Under the pieces are notes generated by a model. The model was not told the DNA's origin, did not search any database, and worked only from the letters and a program-made list of their open reading frames with translations. A stretch of DNA of 64,000 nt from Burkholderia contaminans. GTDB lineage: Bacteria; Pseudomonadota; Gammaproteobacteria; Burkholderiales; Burkholderiaceae. Position 1 is the first letter of the stretch. Each line of letters opens with the position of its first letter. The position numbers and the translations under genes were made by a program. Positions 53,156-62,285 of the stretch are shown in pieces. The stretch spans positions 3,197,245 to 3,261,244 of the forward strand of contig NZ_CP090641.1 of assembly GCF_029633825.1 (NCBI RefSeq), in the 5' to 3' direction.

Positions 53156-54390
53156 GCGTGCCGGCGGCGGGCGTCTTCCGCTCGCTTCGCAGCTTCAACT
53201 ATCGCGTGTGGGCGATCGGCTCGCTCGTGTCGAACATCGGCACGTGGATCCAGCGCACCGCGCAGGACTGGCTCGTCCTCACGCAGCTCACGCATCACGA
53301 CGCGTCGGCCGTCGGCATCGTGATGTCGCTGCAGTTCGGCCCGCAGCTTCTGCTGCTGCCGTGGACGGGTTACGCGGCCGACCGTTTCGACCAGCGCAAG
53401 CTGCTGATGGCGACGCAGGCGCTGATGGGCGGGCTCGCGCTCCTGCTGGGGCTGCTGACGGTGACCGGCGTCGCGCAGCTGTGGCACGTGTATCTGTTCG
53501 CGTTCCTGTTCGGCTGTGCGTCGGCGTTCGATGCGCCGGTGCGGCAGACGTTCGTTGCCGAGCTGGTCGCCGATCGGGAGCTCGCGAACGCCGTCGCGCT
53601 CAATTCGACGTCGTTCAACGCGGCGCGGATGATCGGGCCGGCGGCGGCCGGCTTCATCATCGCGTCGGTCGGCACCGGCTGGGCGTTCCTGCTCAACGGG
53701 CTCAGCTTCGTGGCAGTGCTGGCGTCGTTGTCGATGCTGCGTGCCGACGAGCTGCGTGCCCACGCGCGGGCCGATCGCGCGCGCGGCAGCCTGCTCGACG
53801 GGTTCCGTTACGTGTGGCAGCGCCCGGACCTGAAAGCGATCCTCGTGATGCTGTTCCTGATCGGCACGTTCGGGCTCAATTTCCCGCTGTTCATCTCGAC
53901 GATGGCGGCCAGCGTGTTTCATGTCGACGCGCGCGGCTTCGGCGTGCTGTCGTCGATGATGGCCGTCGGCACGATCAGCGGCGCGTTGCTTGCGGCGCGT
54001 CGCGACCGGCCGCGCTTCCGGCATCTGTGGATCGGCGCGGCGCTGTTCGGGCTCGGTTGCACGCTGGCCGCGCTGGCGCCGGGCTACTGGCTGTTCGCCG
54101 CCGCGCTCGTGCTGACCGGGATCGCGGCGATCACCTTCATGAACTCGACCAACAGCCTCGTGCAGCTGTCGACCGAGCCGGCGATGCGTGGCCGCGTGAT
54201 GGCGCTGCGTCTCGCGGTGGCGCTCGGCGGCACGCCGATCGGCGCGCCGGTGGCCGGCTGGGTCGCAAATCATCTCGGCCCGCGCTGGGCGCTCGGCGTC
54301 GGCGCGATGTCGGGTTTTGCAGCGGCACTGGTCGCGACGCATTTCATGAAGCGGATGCGTGCGCAGGCGGGCGGCGGCGAGGGTGTTTGA
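53152..54390 (+). CDS. MFS exporter, EntS/MFS_3 type
   Basis: A 412-residue inner-membrane exporter of about twelve helices. The family signatures are FNYRVWAIGSLVSNIGTWIQRTAQDWLVL at the N-terminus (residues about 15-43) and the R-Q-T-F-V-A-E-L-V segment after helix 4. A late MRGRVMALRLAV loop follows. The enterobactin exporter EntS belongs here, and others export antibiotics or macrolides. It is coupled to the upstream membrane protein and probably repressed by the MarR protein. Confidence 0.92.
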   Translation: MSVPAAGVFRSLRSFNYRVWAIGSLVSNIGTWIQRTAQDWLVLTQLTHHDASAVGIVMSLQFGPQLLLLPWTGYAADRFDQRKLLMATQALMGGLALLLGLLTVTGVAQLWHVYLFAFLFGCASAFDAPVRQTFVAELVADRELANAVALNSTSFNAARMIGPAAAGFIIASVGTGWAFLLNGLSFVAVLASLSMLRADELRAHARADRARGSLLDGFRYVWQRPDLKAILVMLFLIGTFGLNFPLFISTMAASVFHVDARGFGVLSSMMAVGTISGALLAARRDRPRFRHLWIGAALFGLGCTLAALAPGYWLFAAALVLTGIAAITFMNSTNSLVQLSTEPAMRGRVMALRLAVALGGTPIGAPVAGWVANHLGPRWALGVGAMSGFAAALVATHFMKRMRAQAGGGEGV

Positions 54391-54428
54391 CTGACCGCTG
54401 AACCGTCGCAGGCTGCGTTGCTGCCTAC

Positions 54429-54482
54429 TCAGCCACTCAGCCACTCAGTCACTCAGCCAATCAGCCAATCAGCCAATCAGCC
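54429..54482. repeat. octamer tandem array, about seven TCAGCCAM units
   Basis: Units in register are TCAGCCAC (twice), TCAGTCAC, TCAGCCAA (three times) and a final partial TCAGCC. It lies between the convergent ends of the MFS exporter and the LysR gene. The unit length and the TCA start match the array at 36842-36889. Confidence 0.88.
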
Positions 54483-54492
54483 GCGACAGTCG

Positions 54493-55443
54493 TTACGCAG
54501 CCGACCGCGCTGCCGCATGCGCGGCTTCGAGACACGACTGAAACAGCAACGCGGCCCGCGACGGCCGCGGCGAGCGCCGCAGCAGGCTCACGAACCGGCA
54601 CCGGTAATTGAACCGGTGCGGCGCGATCGGTTGCATCAGCCCCTTGTTTTCGAAGCTTTCCGCGTAATGATCAGGGAGGAAGCCGAGATAGCGGCCGGAC
54701 AGGATCAGCGTCGCGATCGACTCCTGGTCCGACGCGGTCGCGCTGCGCGTGAGCTTCGCGCGATGGCTCAGCTCCATGTTCGGCGAATGGAAGCCGAGGC
54801 CCGCAAACGCATGTTTGCCGATCGTCGTCCACGTGAGCTTGCCGTGCGGCGCATCGTAGAGCGGATGCTGGCGGCCGCAGTAGAGCAGCATCCGTTCGTC
54901 GAACAGCTCCGAATACACGAGGCTGCCCGAGTTGCGGTGCGCGGGAATGATCCCGACCTGATAGCTGCCGTCGATGATCCCGCGCTCGACCTCGTTGATC
55001 GACGCGACATGCAGGTTCAGCGCGACGTCGGGCGCTTCGTCGGCGAACTGGCGGATCGCGTCGCCGAGCCGCGCGTTCGCGTTGGTGGCCGTCTTGTCGA
55101 ATACCGCGATGTGCAGTTCGCCGCCCATCCGGTCGTGAATGCCGTCGATCCTGCTGCGAAATGCTTCCATCGACGCGAGCAGCCGCAACGTCTCCTCGTA
55201 CACCGTCTGGCCCTCGGGCGTCAGCGTGAAGCCCGCTCGGCCGCGCCGGCACAGCACGAGGCCGAGGCGCGTTTCCAGATCCTTCACGTGCCGGCTGATC
55301 GTCGAGATGCCGATATTCAGTTCCAGTTCGGCGGCCGCCATCCCGCCGCACTGCACGACGCCCTTGAAGACCCGCAGCAGGCGGAGATCCATGTCGCTGA
55401 GCTGCCCGAGCAGCGCGCGACTCTTCGGTTTCTTTGCTTGCAT
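54493..55443 (-). CDS. LysR family regulator of the beta-alanine genes
   Basis: A 316-residue LysR regulator. The winged helix is at about residues 15-75 (VVQCGGMAAAELELNIGISTISRHVKDLE) and the substrate-binding domain fills the rest. ATG 55443 is used; another in-frame ATG at 55461 lies in the operator arm. It is divergent from the transaminase and dehydrogenase genes, with an 11-bp-arm inverted repeat between, so it very likely activates them with beta-alanine, a polyamine product or an amine as inducer. Confidence 0.92.
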   Translation of the reverse strand: MQAKKPKSRALLGQLSDMDLRLLRVFKGVVQCGGMAAAELELNIGISTISRHVKDLETRLGLVLCRRGRAGFTLTPEGQTVYEETLRLLASMEAFRSRIDGIHDRMGGELHIAVFDKTATNANARLGDAIRQFADEAPDVALNLHVASINEVERGIIDGSYQVGIIPAHRNSGSLVYSELFDERMLLYCGRQHPLYDAPHGKLTWTTIGKHAFAGLGFHSPNMELSHRAKLTRSATASDQESIATLILSGRYLGFLPDHYAESFENKGLMQPIAPHRFNYRCRFVSLLRRSPRPSRAALLFQSCLEAAHAAARSAA

Positions 55444-55460
55444 AGATGCGCAAGTGAACA

Positions 55461-55515
55461 TTGATATTGCGATATTCAAAAGACTAATTGGCCTACCGAC
55501 AATGCGCAATATCAA
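55461..55515. promoter_or_regulatory. large inverted repeat TTGATATTGCG ... CGCAATATCAA
   Basis: Perfect 11-bp arms at 55461-55471 and 55505-55515, separated by 33 bp, in the LysR-transaminase divergent region. The left arm continues as ATAT-TGCG-ATAT, itself palindromic. The spacing suits the recognition and activation sites of a LysR tetramer. Confidence 0.7.
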
Positions 55516-55548
55516 CATAAGGAGGAGGGGCGCCCCGCGCCGACCGAC

Positions 55549-56904
55549 ATGACCGACATCACCACCGCCCAGCAGGACGAAACCAACCTCCGCACCGACG
55601 CCGCGTGGCTCGACGCGCACTGGATGCCGTTCACGGCCAACCGCCAGTTCAAGGCCGATCCGCGCATGATCGTGTCGGGCAAGGGCGCGTATTACACGGA
55701 CGCCGAAGGCCGCAAGATCTTCGACGGCCTGTCGGGTCTCTGGTGCACGGGCCTCGGTCACGGCCGCACGGAAATCGTCGAAGCCGTGAGCCGCCAGGTC
55801 GCGCAGCTCGACTACGCGCCGGCATTCCAGTTCGGCCATCCGAAATCGTTCGAGCTCGCGAACAGGATCAAGGACCTGACGCCCGCCGGCCTCGACTACG
55901 TGTTCTTCACGGGTTCGGGCTCGGAAGCGGCCGATACCTCGCTGAAGCTCGCCCGCGCTTACTGGCGCGCGAAAGGCAAGGGCACGAAGACGCGCCTGAT
56001 CGGCCGCGAGAAGGGCTATCACGGCGTGAACTACGGCGGCATCTCGGTCGGCGGGATCGGGCCGAACCGCAAGCTGTTCGGCCAGGGGATCGACGCCGAT
56101 TTCCTGCCGCACACGCAACTGGCCGAGAACAAGTTCTCGCGCGGCATGCCCGAGCACGGCGCCGAGCTGGCCGATCGCCTGCTCGACCTGATCGCGCTGC
56201 ACGACGCATCGAACATCGCAGCCGTGATCGTCGAGCCGTTCTCCGGTTCGGCGGGCGTGGTCGTGCCGCCGAAGGGCTATCTGAAGCGGCTGCGCGACAT
56301 CTGTACCGCGCACGACATCCTGCTGATTTTCGACGAAGTCATCACCGGCTTCGGCCGGGCCGGCGCGATGACGGGCGCCGACGCGTTCGGCGTGGTGCCG
56401 GACATCATGAACTTCGCGAAGCAGGTGACGAACGGCGTGCAGCCGCTCGGCGGCGTGATCGCGACGAAGGAAATCTACGACACGTTCATGGCCGCGGGCG
56501 GCCCCGAGTACATGCTCGAGTTCCCGCACGGCTACACGTATTCGGCACACCCGGTGGCCTGCGCGGCCGGCGTCGCGGCGCTCGACCTGCTGGTGAAGGA
56601 AGACGCGGTAGCCCGCGTGCGCGATCTCGCGCCTCATTTCGAAGCCGCGGTGCACGGGCTGAAGGGCCAGCGCCACATCACCGACATCCGCAACTACGGG
56701 CTGGCCGCCGGCCTGACGATCGCGGCGCTGCCGGGCGAGCCGGCGCGGCGCCCGTACGAGATCGCGATGCGCTGCTGGGCGAAGGGCTTCTACGTGCGCT
56801 ACGGCGGCGACACGATCCAGCTCGCGCCGCCGTTCATCTCGGAGAAGCGCGAGATCGACAACCTGGTCAACGCGTTGTCCGATGCACTGAACGAAGTGGA
56901 CTGA
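55549..56904 (+). CDS. beta-alanine:pyruvate transaminase (omega-aminotransferase)
   Basis: Converts beta-alanine plus pyruvate to malonate semialdehyde plus alanine (EC 2.6.1.18), or acts on related omega-amines. The 451-residue class III PLP enzyme has GSGSEAADTSLKLAR, PLP-contact D262 (IFDEVITGFGR) and Schiff-base K291 (NFAKQVTNG). The only strong ribosome-like sequence (AAGGAGGAGG) is about 20 nt upstream, with the palindrome GGGGCGCCCC in between, so folding may bring it to ATG 55549. It is followed 50 bp later by the semialdehyde dehydrogenase, which takes its product. Confidence 0.95.
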   Translation: MTDITTAQQDETNLRTDAAWLDAHWMPFTANRQFKADPRMIVSGKGAYYTDAEGRKIFDGLSGLWCTGLGHGRTEIVEAVSRQVAQLDYAPAFQFGHPKSFELANRIKDLTPAGLDYVFFTGSGSEAADTSLKLARAYWRAKGKGTKTRLIGREKGYHGVNYGGISVGGIGPNRKLFGQGIDADFLPHTQLAENKFSRGMPEHGAELADRLLDLIALHDASNIAAVIVEPFSGSAGVVVPPKGYLKRLRDICTAHDILLIFDEVITGFGRAGAMTGADAFGVVPDIMNFAKQVTNGVQPLGGVIATKEIYDTFMAAGGPEYMLEFPHGYTYSAHPVACAAGVAALDLLVKEDAVARVRDLAPHFEAAVHGLKGQRHITDIRNYGLAAGLTIAALPGEPARRPYEIAMRCWAKGFYVRYGGDTIQLAPPFISEKREIDNLVNALSDALNEVD

Positions 56905-56954
56905 GCCTCCGCGCGCCTCCCGCGATCACCGAATTCACGAAAGAGCCTCAACTG

Positions 56955-58472
56955 ATGAAACACGACAGCAACGTAACCTCCACCGTCGGCCACCTGATCG
57001 ACGGCAAGCGCGTCGACGGCGGCAGCCGTGTCCAGCCGGTGTTCGACCCGGCCACCGGCGAATCGCACAAGAGCGTCGCGCTCGCCGACAAGCTGACCGT
57101 CGAAGCCGCGATCGCGTCCGCGCAGGCCGCGTTCCCGGCGTGGCGCAATACGCCGCCGCTGAAGCGCGCCCGCGTGATGAGCCGCTTCAAGACGCTGCTC
57201 GAAGAGCATGCCGACGAGCTGTGCGCGCTGATCACCGCCGAGCACGGCAAGGTGCTCGCCGATGCGATGGGCGAACTGCAGCGCGGGATCGAGAACGTCG
57301 AATATGCAACCTACGTGCCCGAGCTGCTGAAAGGCGAGCACAGCAAGAACGTCGGCCCCGCGATCGATTCGTGGAGCGAGTTCCAGGCGCTCGGCGTCGC
57401 GGCCGGCATCACGCCGTTCAACTTTCCGGTGATGGTACCGCTGTGGATGTGGCCGATGGCCGTCGCATGCGGCAACACGTTCGTGCTGAAGCCGTCGGAG
57501 CGTACGCCGTCGTCCACGTTGCGCATGGCCGAGCTGGCGCTCGAGGCCGGCCTGCCGCCGGGCGTGCTGAACGTCGTGAACGGCGACAAGGAAGCGGTCG
57601 ACACGATCCTGACCGACCCGCGCGTGAAGGCGGTGAGCTTCGTCGGCTCGACGCCGATCGCCGAATACATCTATTCGACCGGCTGCGCGCACGGCAAGCG
57701 CGTGCAGGCGCTCGGCGGCGCGAAGAACTTCGCGGTGGTGATGCCGGACGCCGACATCGGCAACGCGGTGAACGCGCTGATGGGCGCGGCATACGGCTCG
57801 TGCGGCGAGCGATGCATGGCGATTCCGCTGGTCGTCGCGATCGGCGACGAGACGGGCGACCAGGTCGTCGCGGGCCTGAAGGCCGAGATCGAGAAGATGA
57901 AGGTCGGCCCGGGCAACGGCGCGGGCGTCGACATGGGCCCGCTCGTCACGCAGCAGCATTTCGAGAAGGTGACGGGCTTCGTCGAGGCCGGCGTGGAAGC
58001 GGGCGCGACGCTCGTCGTCGACGGCCGCAGCGTGAAGGTCGACGGTCACGACGGTGGTTACTACCTCGGCCCGTGCCTGTTCGACAACGTGAAGCCCGGC
58101 ATGCCGATCTACCAGCACGAGATCTTCGGGCCCGTGCTCGGCGTGATCCGGCTGAAGTCGCTCGACGAGGCGATGGCGCTGATCGACGCGCACGAGTACG
58201 GCAACGGCACGTGCCTGTTCACGCGCGACGGCGAGGCCGCGCGCTACTTCAGCGACAACATCCAGATCGGCATGGTCGGCATCAACGTGCCGCTGCCGGT
58301 ACCGGTTGCGTACCACTCGTTCGGCGGCTGGAAGCGTTCGCTGTTCGGCGACCTGCACGCGTATGGCCCGGACGCCGTGCGCTTCTACACGAAGCGCAAG
58401 ACGATCACGCAGCGCTGGCCGTCGGCCGGCGTGCGCGAAGGCACCGTGTTCAGCTTCCCGTCGAACCGCTGA
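56955..58472 (+). CDS. mmsA: methylmalonate/malonate-semialdehyde dehydrogenase (acylating)
   Basis: Oxidises malonate or methylmalonate semialdehyde to acetyl- or propionyl-CoA with NAD+ and CoA (EC 1.2.1.27 type). The 505-residue aldehyde dehydrogenase has ITPFNFP (152-158), the nucleotide segment VLKPSERTPS, GSTPIAEYIY and the catalytic cysteine C287 in GERCMAIP. It lacks the general-base glutamate of hydrolytic relatives, as acylating members do. It follows the transaminase, completing beta-alanine breakdown to acetyl-CoA; a strong terminator follows. Confidence 0.94.
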   Translation: MKHDSNVTSTVGHLIDGKRVDGGSRVQPVFDPATGESHKSVALADKLTVEAAIASAQAAFPAWRNTPPLKRARVMSRFKTLLEEHADELCALITAEHGKVLADAMGELQRGIENVEYATYVPELLKGEHSKNVGPAIDSWSEFQALGVAAGITPFNFPVMVPLWMWPMAVACGNTFVLKPSERTPSSTLRMAELALEAGLPPGVLNVVNGDKEAVDTILTDPRVKAVSFVGSTPIAEYIYSTGCAHGKRVQALGGAKNFAVVMPDADIGNAVNALMGAAYGSCGERCMAIPLVVAIGDETGDQVVAGLKAEIEKMKVGPGNGAGVDMGPLVTQQHFEKVTGFVEAGVEAGATLVVDGRSVKVDGHDGGYYLGPCLFDNVKPGMPIYQHEIFGPVLGVIRLKSLDEAMALIDAHEYGNGTCLFTRDGEAARYFSDNIQIGMVGINVPLPVPVAYHSFGGWKRSLFGDLHAYGPDAVRFYTKRKTITQRWPSAGVREGTVFSFPSNR

Positions 58473-58556
58473 CGCGCGACCCGGCTGCATGCGTCGTCCG
58501 CCTGCCTGATGGCGGGCAACAACGCAACGCAATGCGGCCGGCGTGACCGCGAGGAG

Positions 58557-58591
58557 GCCCGCCAGGATCGGCGATCCGCGCGGGCTTTTTT
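58557..58591 (+). terminator. rho-independent terminator after mmsA
   Basis: GCCCGC (58557-58562) pairs with GCGGGC (58580-58585), with an inner GATC..GATC pairing, followed by six T residues. Confidence 0.75.
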
Positions 58592-58630
58592 ACGTCTGCG
58601 CGGCGGGCGCGGAAGACGGCGGAAGGACGG

Positions 58631-59005
58631 TTACGGGGCGACCACGTGCCACATGTCCTTGAAGTTGTCGCCGTTGCGGTCGCCTTGTTTCATGTCCTTC
58701 GAGAAGAAGTACAGCGGCTTGCCTTTGTAGGCCCATTGCGGGCTGCCGTCGTCGCGCTTGACGATCGTGTAGGGCCCGACCGGAACGTCGGTCGCGCTGG
58801 CCTTGTACGGTGGCCAGAAGGATTCGCATTGGCCCGTGCACGCACTGGTGCCGGCGTTGGCCTTGTCCTTGTCGAACGTGTAGACGGTCATCCCGTTCGC
58901 GGCGACGAGCGAACCGTTTTCGACTTTCGTGATCGAGCCTTGGGCAGACGCCGAAGCGGATGCGATGGCGAGCAGGGCGGAGCTGACGAGCAGCGCGGCT
59001 TTCAT
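58631..59005 (-). CDS. secreted repeat protein, PF03640 (Lipoprotein_15) type
   Basis: A 124-residue exported protein with a signal peptide (cleavage after ASASA, about residue 21). It has two copies of the family repeat: the first has GMTVYTFDKDK ending in CTGQCESFWPPY, the second SPQWAYKGKPLYFFSKD. The two cysteines in ACTGQC suggest redox or disulfide chemistry. The function is unknown across the family. AGGAGG precedes ATG 59005. It is convergent with mmsA, separated by its terminator. Confidence 0.88.
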   Translation of the reverse strand: MKAALLVSSALLAIASASASAQGSITKVENGSLVAANGMTVYTFDKDKANAGTSACTGQCESFWPPYKASATDVPVGPYTIVKRDDGSPQWAYKGKPLYFFSKDMKQGDRNGDNFKDMWHVVAP

Positions 59006-59297
59006 GGGGGCCTCCTGTAATCCGGTGGGCGGCCGCGATCGTGCACGGGCGAGCGTGCGCCAGGATCGCGATGAATGGTGCCGGAACGCGGTGCCGTTTC
59101 CGCCGGTGCGAGCGACGCAGGGTCGAATGGCGATGAACGGGGCGCTCAATTCACGATAGGCGGTTTTTGGCGGGGCTGCGAGAACATCGGGGGGCGTATC
59201 GGCCGCGCGTATGCGTCACGCAACGGCGCAGTGATCGCCTCGTGCTTCGCTCCGGTATTTCACATCCGGCCCCGAGGGGCGCATTCCGACGTATCGG

Positions 59298-59447
59298 CGC
59301 GGCACACAGCATGAAGCGTTCGCCCGAGCCGAACGTGTTGCCGAGATCGGTCAGCCCGCGCAGCAATTCTCCGCGGCTGATCACGACCAGCGCGCCGAAC
59401 AGCGCGACGGCGATGCCGGCCCAGCGTGACAGCGACCAGCGTTCTGA
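59298..59447 (-). pseudogene. DMT (EamA) transporter remnant
   Basis: About 50 codons read as the end of one EamA domain and the start of the next: SERWSLSRWAGIAVALFGAL, then a short linker and LGNTFGSGERFMLCAA. The flanking sequence in all frames lacks the rest of the 300-residue transporter. It is most likely a decayed gene fragment in the 597-bp interval between the PF03640 gene and the AraC gene. The remainder of that interval holds nothing I can assign. Confidence 0.55.
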
Positions 59448-59602
59448 ATGCGCGTAATGACCTAGGTGAGCCGATGTGAGAGGAGGGATCGACGTCAGAC
59501 GGCAGGCGTGCGAAGGGGCCGCGCCCATCCTGCCCGTGCGGGTCGGAACGGGTAATCGGGAACCGGTAGAGCAACGACGGTCGACGCGCGATTGACGCCG
59601 CG

Positions 59603-60538
59603 TCACACCCACAGCCGATACATCCAGAACGATTCGTCCTCGATGAAGCGTTGCGTGAATTCGCTCGGCGAGAACCCCGTGATGCGCTTGACCTCGCGGC
59701 TCAGGTGCGCCTGGTCGGCGAACCCTTCGTCCAGCGCGAGCGTGGCCCAGTTGAACGCGGCCCCAGCTTCGAACCGGTCGCGTGCCGCAAAGAACGCGCT
59801 TTCCGTCCTGACGAGCGTTTGCCATTCGCGCAGCGATCGGCCGCTGTAGGTCTTGATACGCCGCTCGACCTGGCGCGGGCTGTGGGTATGCCGCCATTCG
59901 CGCGCCTGCAGGGCGAGGCGCTCGACCCAACTGCGTCCCGCATTGCGCAGCGACGACAGCGGCGTCGCGGGCCGTAACGCCTGCCAGCGAGGCGCAAGAT
60001 GACGTTCGATCGCCGCCAGCGCATCGGCGTCGCGGTCGGCGCCGACCAGCGCATCGAGCAGCGGGTGCCAGTCGTGGCCGAGGCACGCATGTGCGTCGAC
60101 CACGTGGTCGTGGATGTCCGCCAGCGCGATGCCGAACAGCGCCCGTGCCGCATCGGCGGTGAAGCAGATCATGCCGATTCGTCCGCCCGTCGGCGCCCAG
60201 GCCACGGTAGGGGCCGAATGGCTGCCCGACAGCGTCACTGCGGCACCGAAGGGGCGCCACCGGGGCCCGTCGGCCGTGGGTTCGACGAAGCCCACGTCGA
60301 GATCCCGATACCACGACACGCACACGAGCGGCGTGGCCGGAAAATGCGAGAGCCGCTGCGCGTCGCTCAATGCGACCCCGCGCGTGTCGTGCAACACGAT
60401 CGCGACCACCGCGCCCTGCAGAGCAGCCGGCGCGGGGTACAGCCGTCCATGCGGCGACCGCCCGTCGCTCGGCGCGCGAGGGGCGCGTGCCAGCGGATCG
60501 GGGCATGACAGCGGGATCGATGACGGGTCGGAGAACAT
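59603..60538 (-). CDS. AraC family regulator adjacent to the cytochrome P450
   Basis: A 311-residue regulator whose C-terminal helix-turn-helix pair (about 215-305, including LALDEGFADQAHLSREVKRITGFSPSEF) is clear. The first of the two helices is degenerate. The N-terminal part (1-190) is a poorly conserved sensing domain. ATG 60538 lies only 8 nt after the -10 of a good promoter, so the message is probably leaderless. It is divergent from the P450 and is its likely regulator. Confidence 0.85.
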   Translation of the reverse strand: MFSDPSSIPLSCPDPLARAPRAPSDGRSPHGRLYPAPAALQGAVVAIVLHDTRGVALSDAQRLSHFPATPLVCVSWYRDLDVGFVEPTADGPRWRPFGAAVTLSGSHSAPTVAWAPTGGRIGMICFTADAARALFGIALADIHDHVVDAHACLGHDWHPLLDALVGADRDADALAAIERHLAPRWQALRPATPLSSLRNAGRSWVERLALQAREWRHTHSPRQVERRIKTYSGRSLREWQTLVRTESAFFAARDRFEAGAAFNWATLALDEGFADQAHLSREVKRITGFSPSEFTQRFIEDESFWMYRLWV

Positions 60539-60546
60539 GACGCTGG

Positions 60547-60575
60547 AGTATAGGGAGCGGCCCGACGCGTGTCGA
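60547..60575 (-). promoter_or_regulatory. sigma-70 promoter of the AraC gene (leaderless message)
   Basis: On the minus strand TCGACA (60570-60575) and TATACT (60547-60552) are 17 bp apart, each 5/6 to consensus. The start codon at 60538 is 8 nt downstream of the -10, so little or no leader is possible. Confidence 0.6.
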
Positions 60576-60625
60576 TGTCGTTTGCGTTCAAGACCGCCGG
60601 CATGCCGGTGCGGACAATCCGTCCC

Positions 60626-62053
60626 ATGAACACCCGATCCACATCCTCTTGTCCATTCCATGCGGGCGCTGCTGCGGTGGCGCCCGTGCTTCACCCGCCC
60701 GGCGTATGGCCGCCGGGGCCGCGTGCCGGCCTGACGGGTTGGGGGCTGCTGCGCGCGATGTCGCGCGACCTGCTCGGCACGCTGGCCGGCTGGCAGCGCG
60801 CATACGGTGACGTCGTGCACGTGCGCGTGTGGCCCGAGCACGCGGTGGTGGTGACCGATCCCGCACTCGTGCGCGAACTCCTGGTCACGCATCACGATGC
60901 GCTCGGGCGCTGGGAGCGTGCCGTTCGCGTGTTTTCGCAGGTCCACGGCCATAGCGTGCTGATCGCCGAAGGCGACGCGTGGCGCGACAAGCGGCACGCG
61001 CTGCAGCCTAATTTCATGCCGAAGGCGGTGCAGACGTTCGTGCCGTCGATCGCGGCGACGGCCGGACATGCGCTCGCGCAGTGGCCCGCGCACGATCCTG
61101 ACTGGCCGATCGAAAGCGCGCTGACGTCGCTGGCGATGGACGTGATCATGCGCACGATGTTCTCGAACGCGATCGGCGACGATGCACGTGCGGCCGAGGA
61201 AGCCGTGCGAGCGGTGAGCGCGGCGGCCAACGCCGATTTTTACTGGCCCGCGAGCACGCCGGACTGGGTGCCGTGGAAGCGCGGCAAGGCTCGGGCGATG
61301 GCCGTGCTGAACGGGCTGATCGACCGGCAACTGCATGCGCGTCTCGACCTGCCTGAGCGTGCGTGGCCCGACGATCTGCTGTCGCGCCTGTTGCGGCTGC
61401 ATCGGGACGACGCGCGGCGATGGCCGTTGCAGGCCGTGCACGACGAATGCATGACCGCGTTCCTCGCCGGCCACGAGACGACGGCCGGGGCACTGACCTG
61501 GTGGGCGTGGTGCATGGCAACGAATCCGGCGGCGCAGGCCGCCGCGCGCGATGAAGTGTCGCGCGTGCTGGGCGGTTGCGCACCGTCCGCCGAGACGCGA
61601 TCGTCGTTACGCTACCTGACGCAAACGCTCGAGGAAACGCTGCGCCTGTATCCTTCCGCGCCGATCCTGATCAGCCGCCGCGCGGCGCGGCCGGTCGTGC
61701 TGGGGCCATGGCAGTTTCCCGCACGGACGCTGTTCATGCTGCCGCTGCAACTCATGCAGCGCGATGCGAGATGGTTCGACGCGCCCGACGTGTTTCGTCC
61801 CGAGCGCTTTGCCGACGATGTGCCGGCCGCACCGCGCGGAACCTACATGCCGTTCGGCACGGGCCCGCGCGTGTGTCTCGGGCAGCATCTGGCCATGACG
61901 GAAATGACGGTCGTCGCGGCGATGATCCTGCAGCGCTATGCGTTGTCGGCGCCGCCCGGCGGGGTGCCGCCGCGGCCGGTGCTGAACGTGACGCTGCGGC
62001 CGGACCGGCCGCTGCATCTCGCGATCGCGCCGACGGATGAGCGTTCCGCGTGA
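60626..62053 (+). CDS. cytochrome P450 monooxygenase
   Basis: A heme-thiolate monooxygenase of 475 residues. It has the I-helix oxygen motif AGHETT, the K-helix ExxR in EETLRLYP, and the heme loop FGTGPRVCLG with ligand C417. There is no membrane anchor and no fused reductase, and no ferredoxin or ferredoxin reductase lies in the window, so electrons must come from elsewhere. ATG 60626 is preferred because upstream candidates (60569, 60575) overlap the promoter of the divergent AraC gene; no ribosome site settles it. The substrate is unknown. Confidence 0.9.
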   Translation: MNTRSTSSCPFHAGAAAVAPVLHPPGVWPPGPRAGLTGWGLLRAMSRDLLGTLAGWQRAYGDVVHVRVWPEHAVVVTDPALVRELLVTHHDALGRWERAVRVFSQVHGHSVLIAEGDAWRDKRHALQPNFMPKAVQTFVPSIAATAGHALAQWPAHDPDWPIESALTSLAMDVIMRTMFSNAIGDDARAAEEAVRAVSAAANADFYWPASTPDWVPWKRGKARAMAVLNGLIDRQLHARLDLPERAWPDDLLSRLLRLHRDDARRWPLQAVHDECMTAFLAGHETTAGALTWWAWCMATNPAAQAAARDEVSRVLGGCAPSAETRSSLRYLTQTLEETLRLYPSAPILISRRAARPVVLGPWQFPARTLFMLPLQLMQRDARWFDAPDVFRPERFADDVPAAPRGTYMPFGTGPRVCLGQHLAMTEMTVVAAMILQRYALSAPPGGVPPRPVLNVTLRPDRPLHLAIAPTDERSA

Positions 62054-62285
62054 TGCGGACGGCGCGGCCGGGGCGAGCGGGCCACTGAGTCGACGGCAGA
62101 TCGAACGCGACGGCAGGCGCGGCTGATGCGCGTGCCGCGAACGCTTGCCGTTCGCGACACGCAACGAAATCGAATCGCCGGAACGTAAATGCATGCCAGC
62201 CGCTGCGTTCGGCGCCACTGGCGCGGCATCGCGCAGCACCTATGCTTGAAGGGCCCAGGCCGGGCGGAGACCAAGGAGGATGGTC

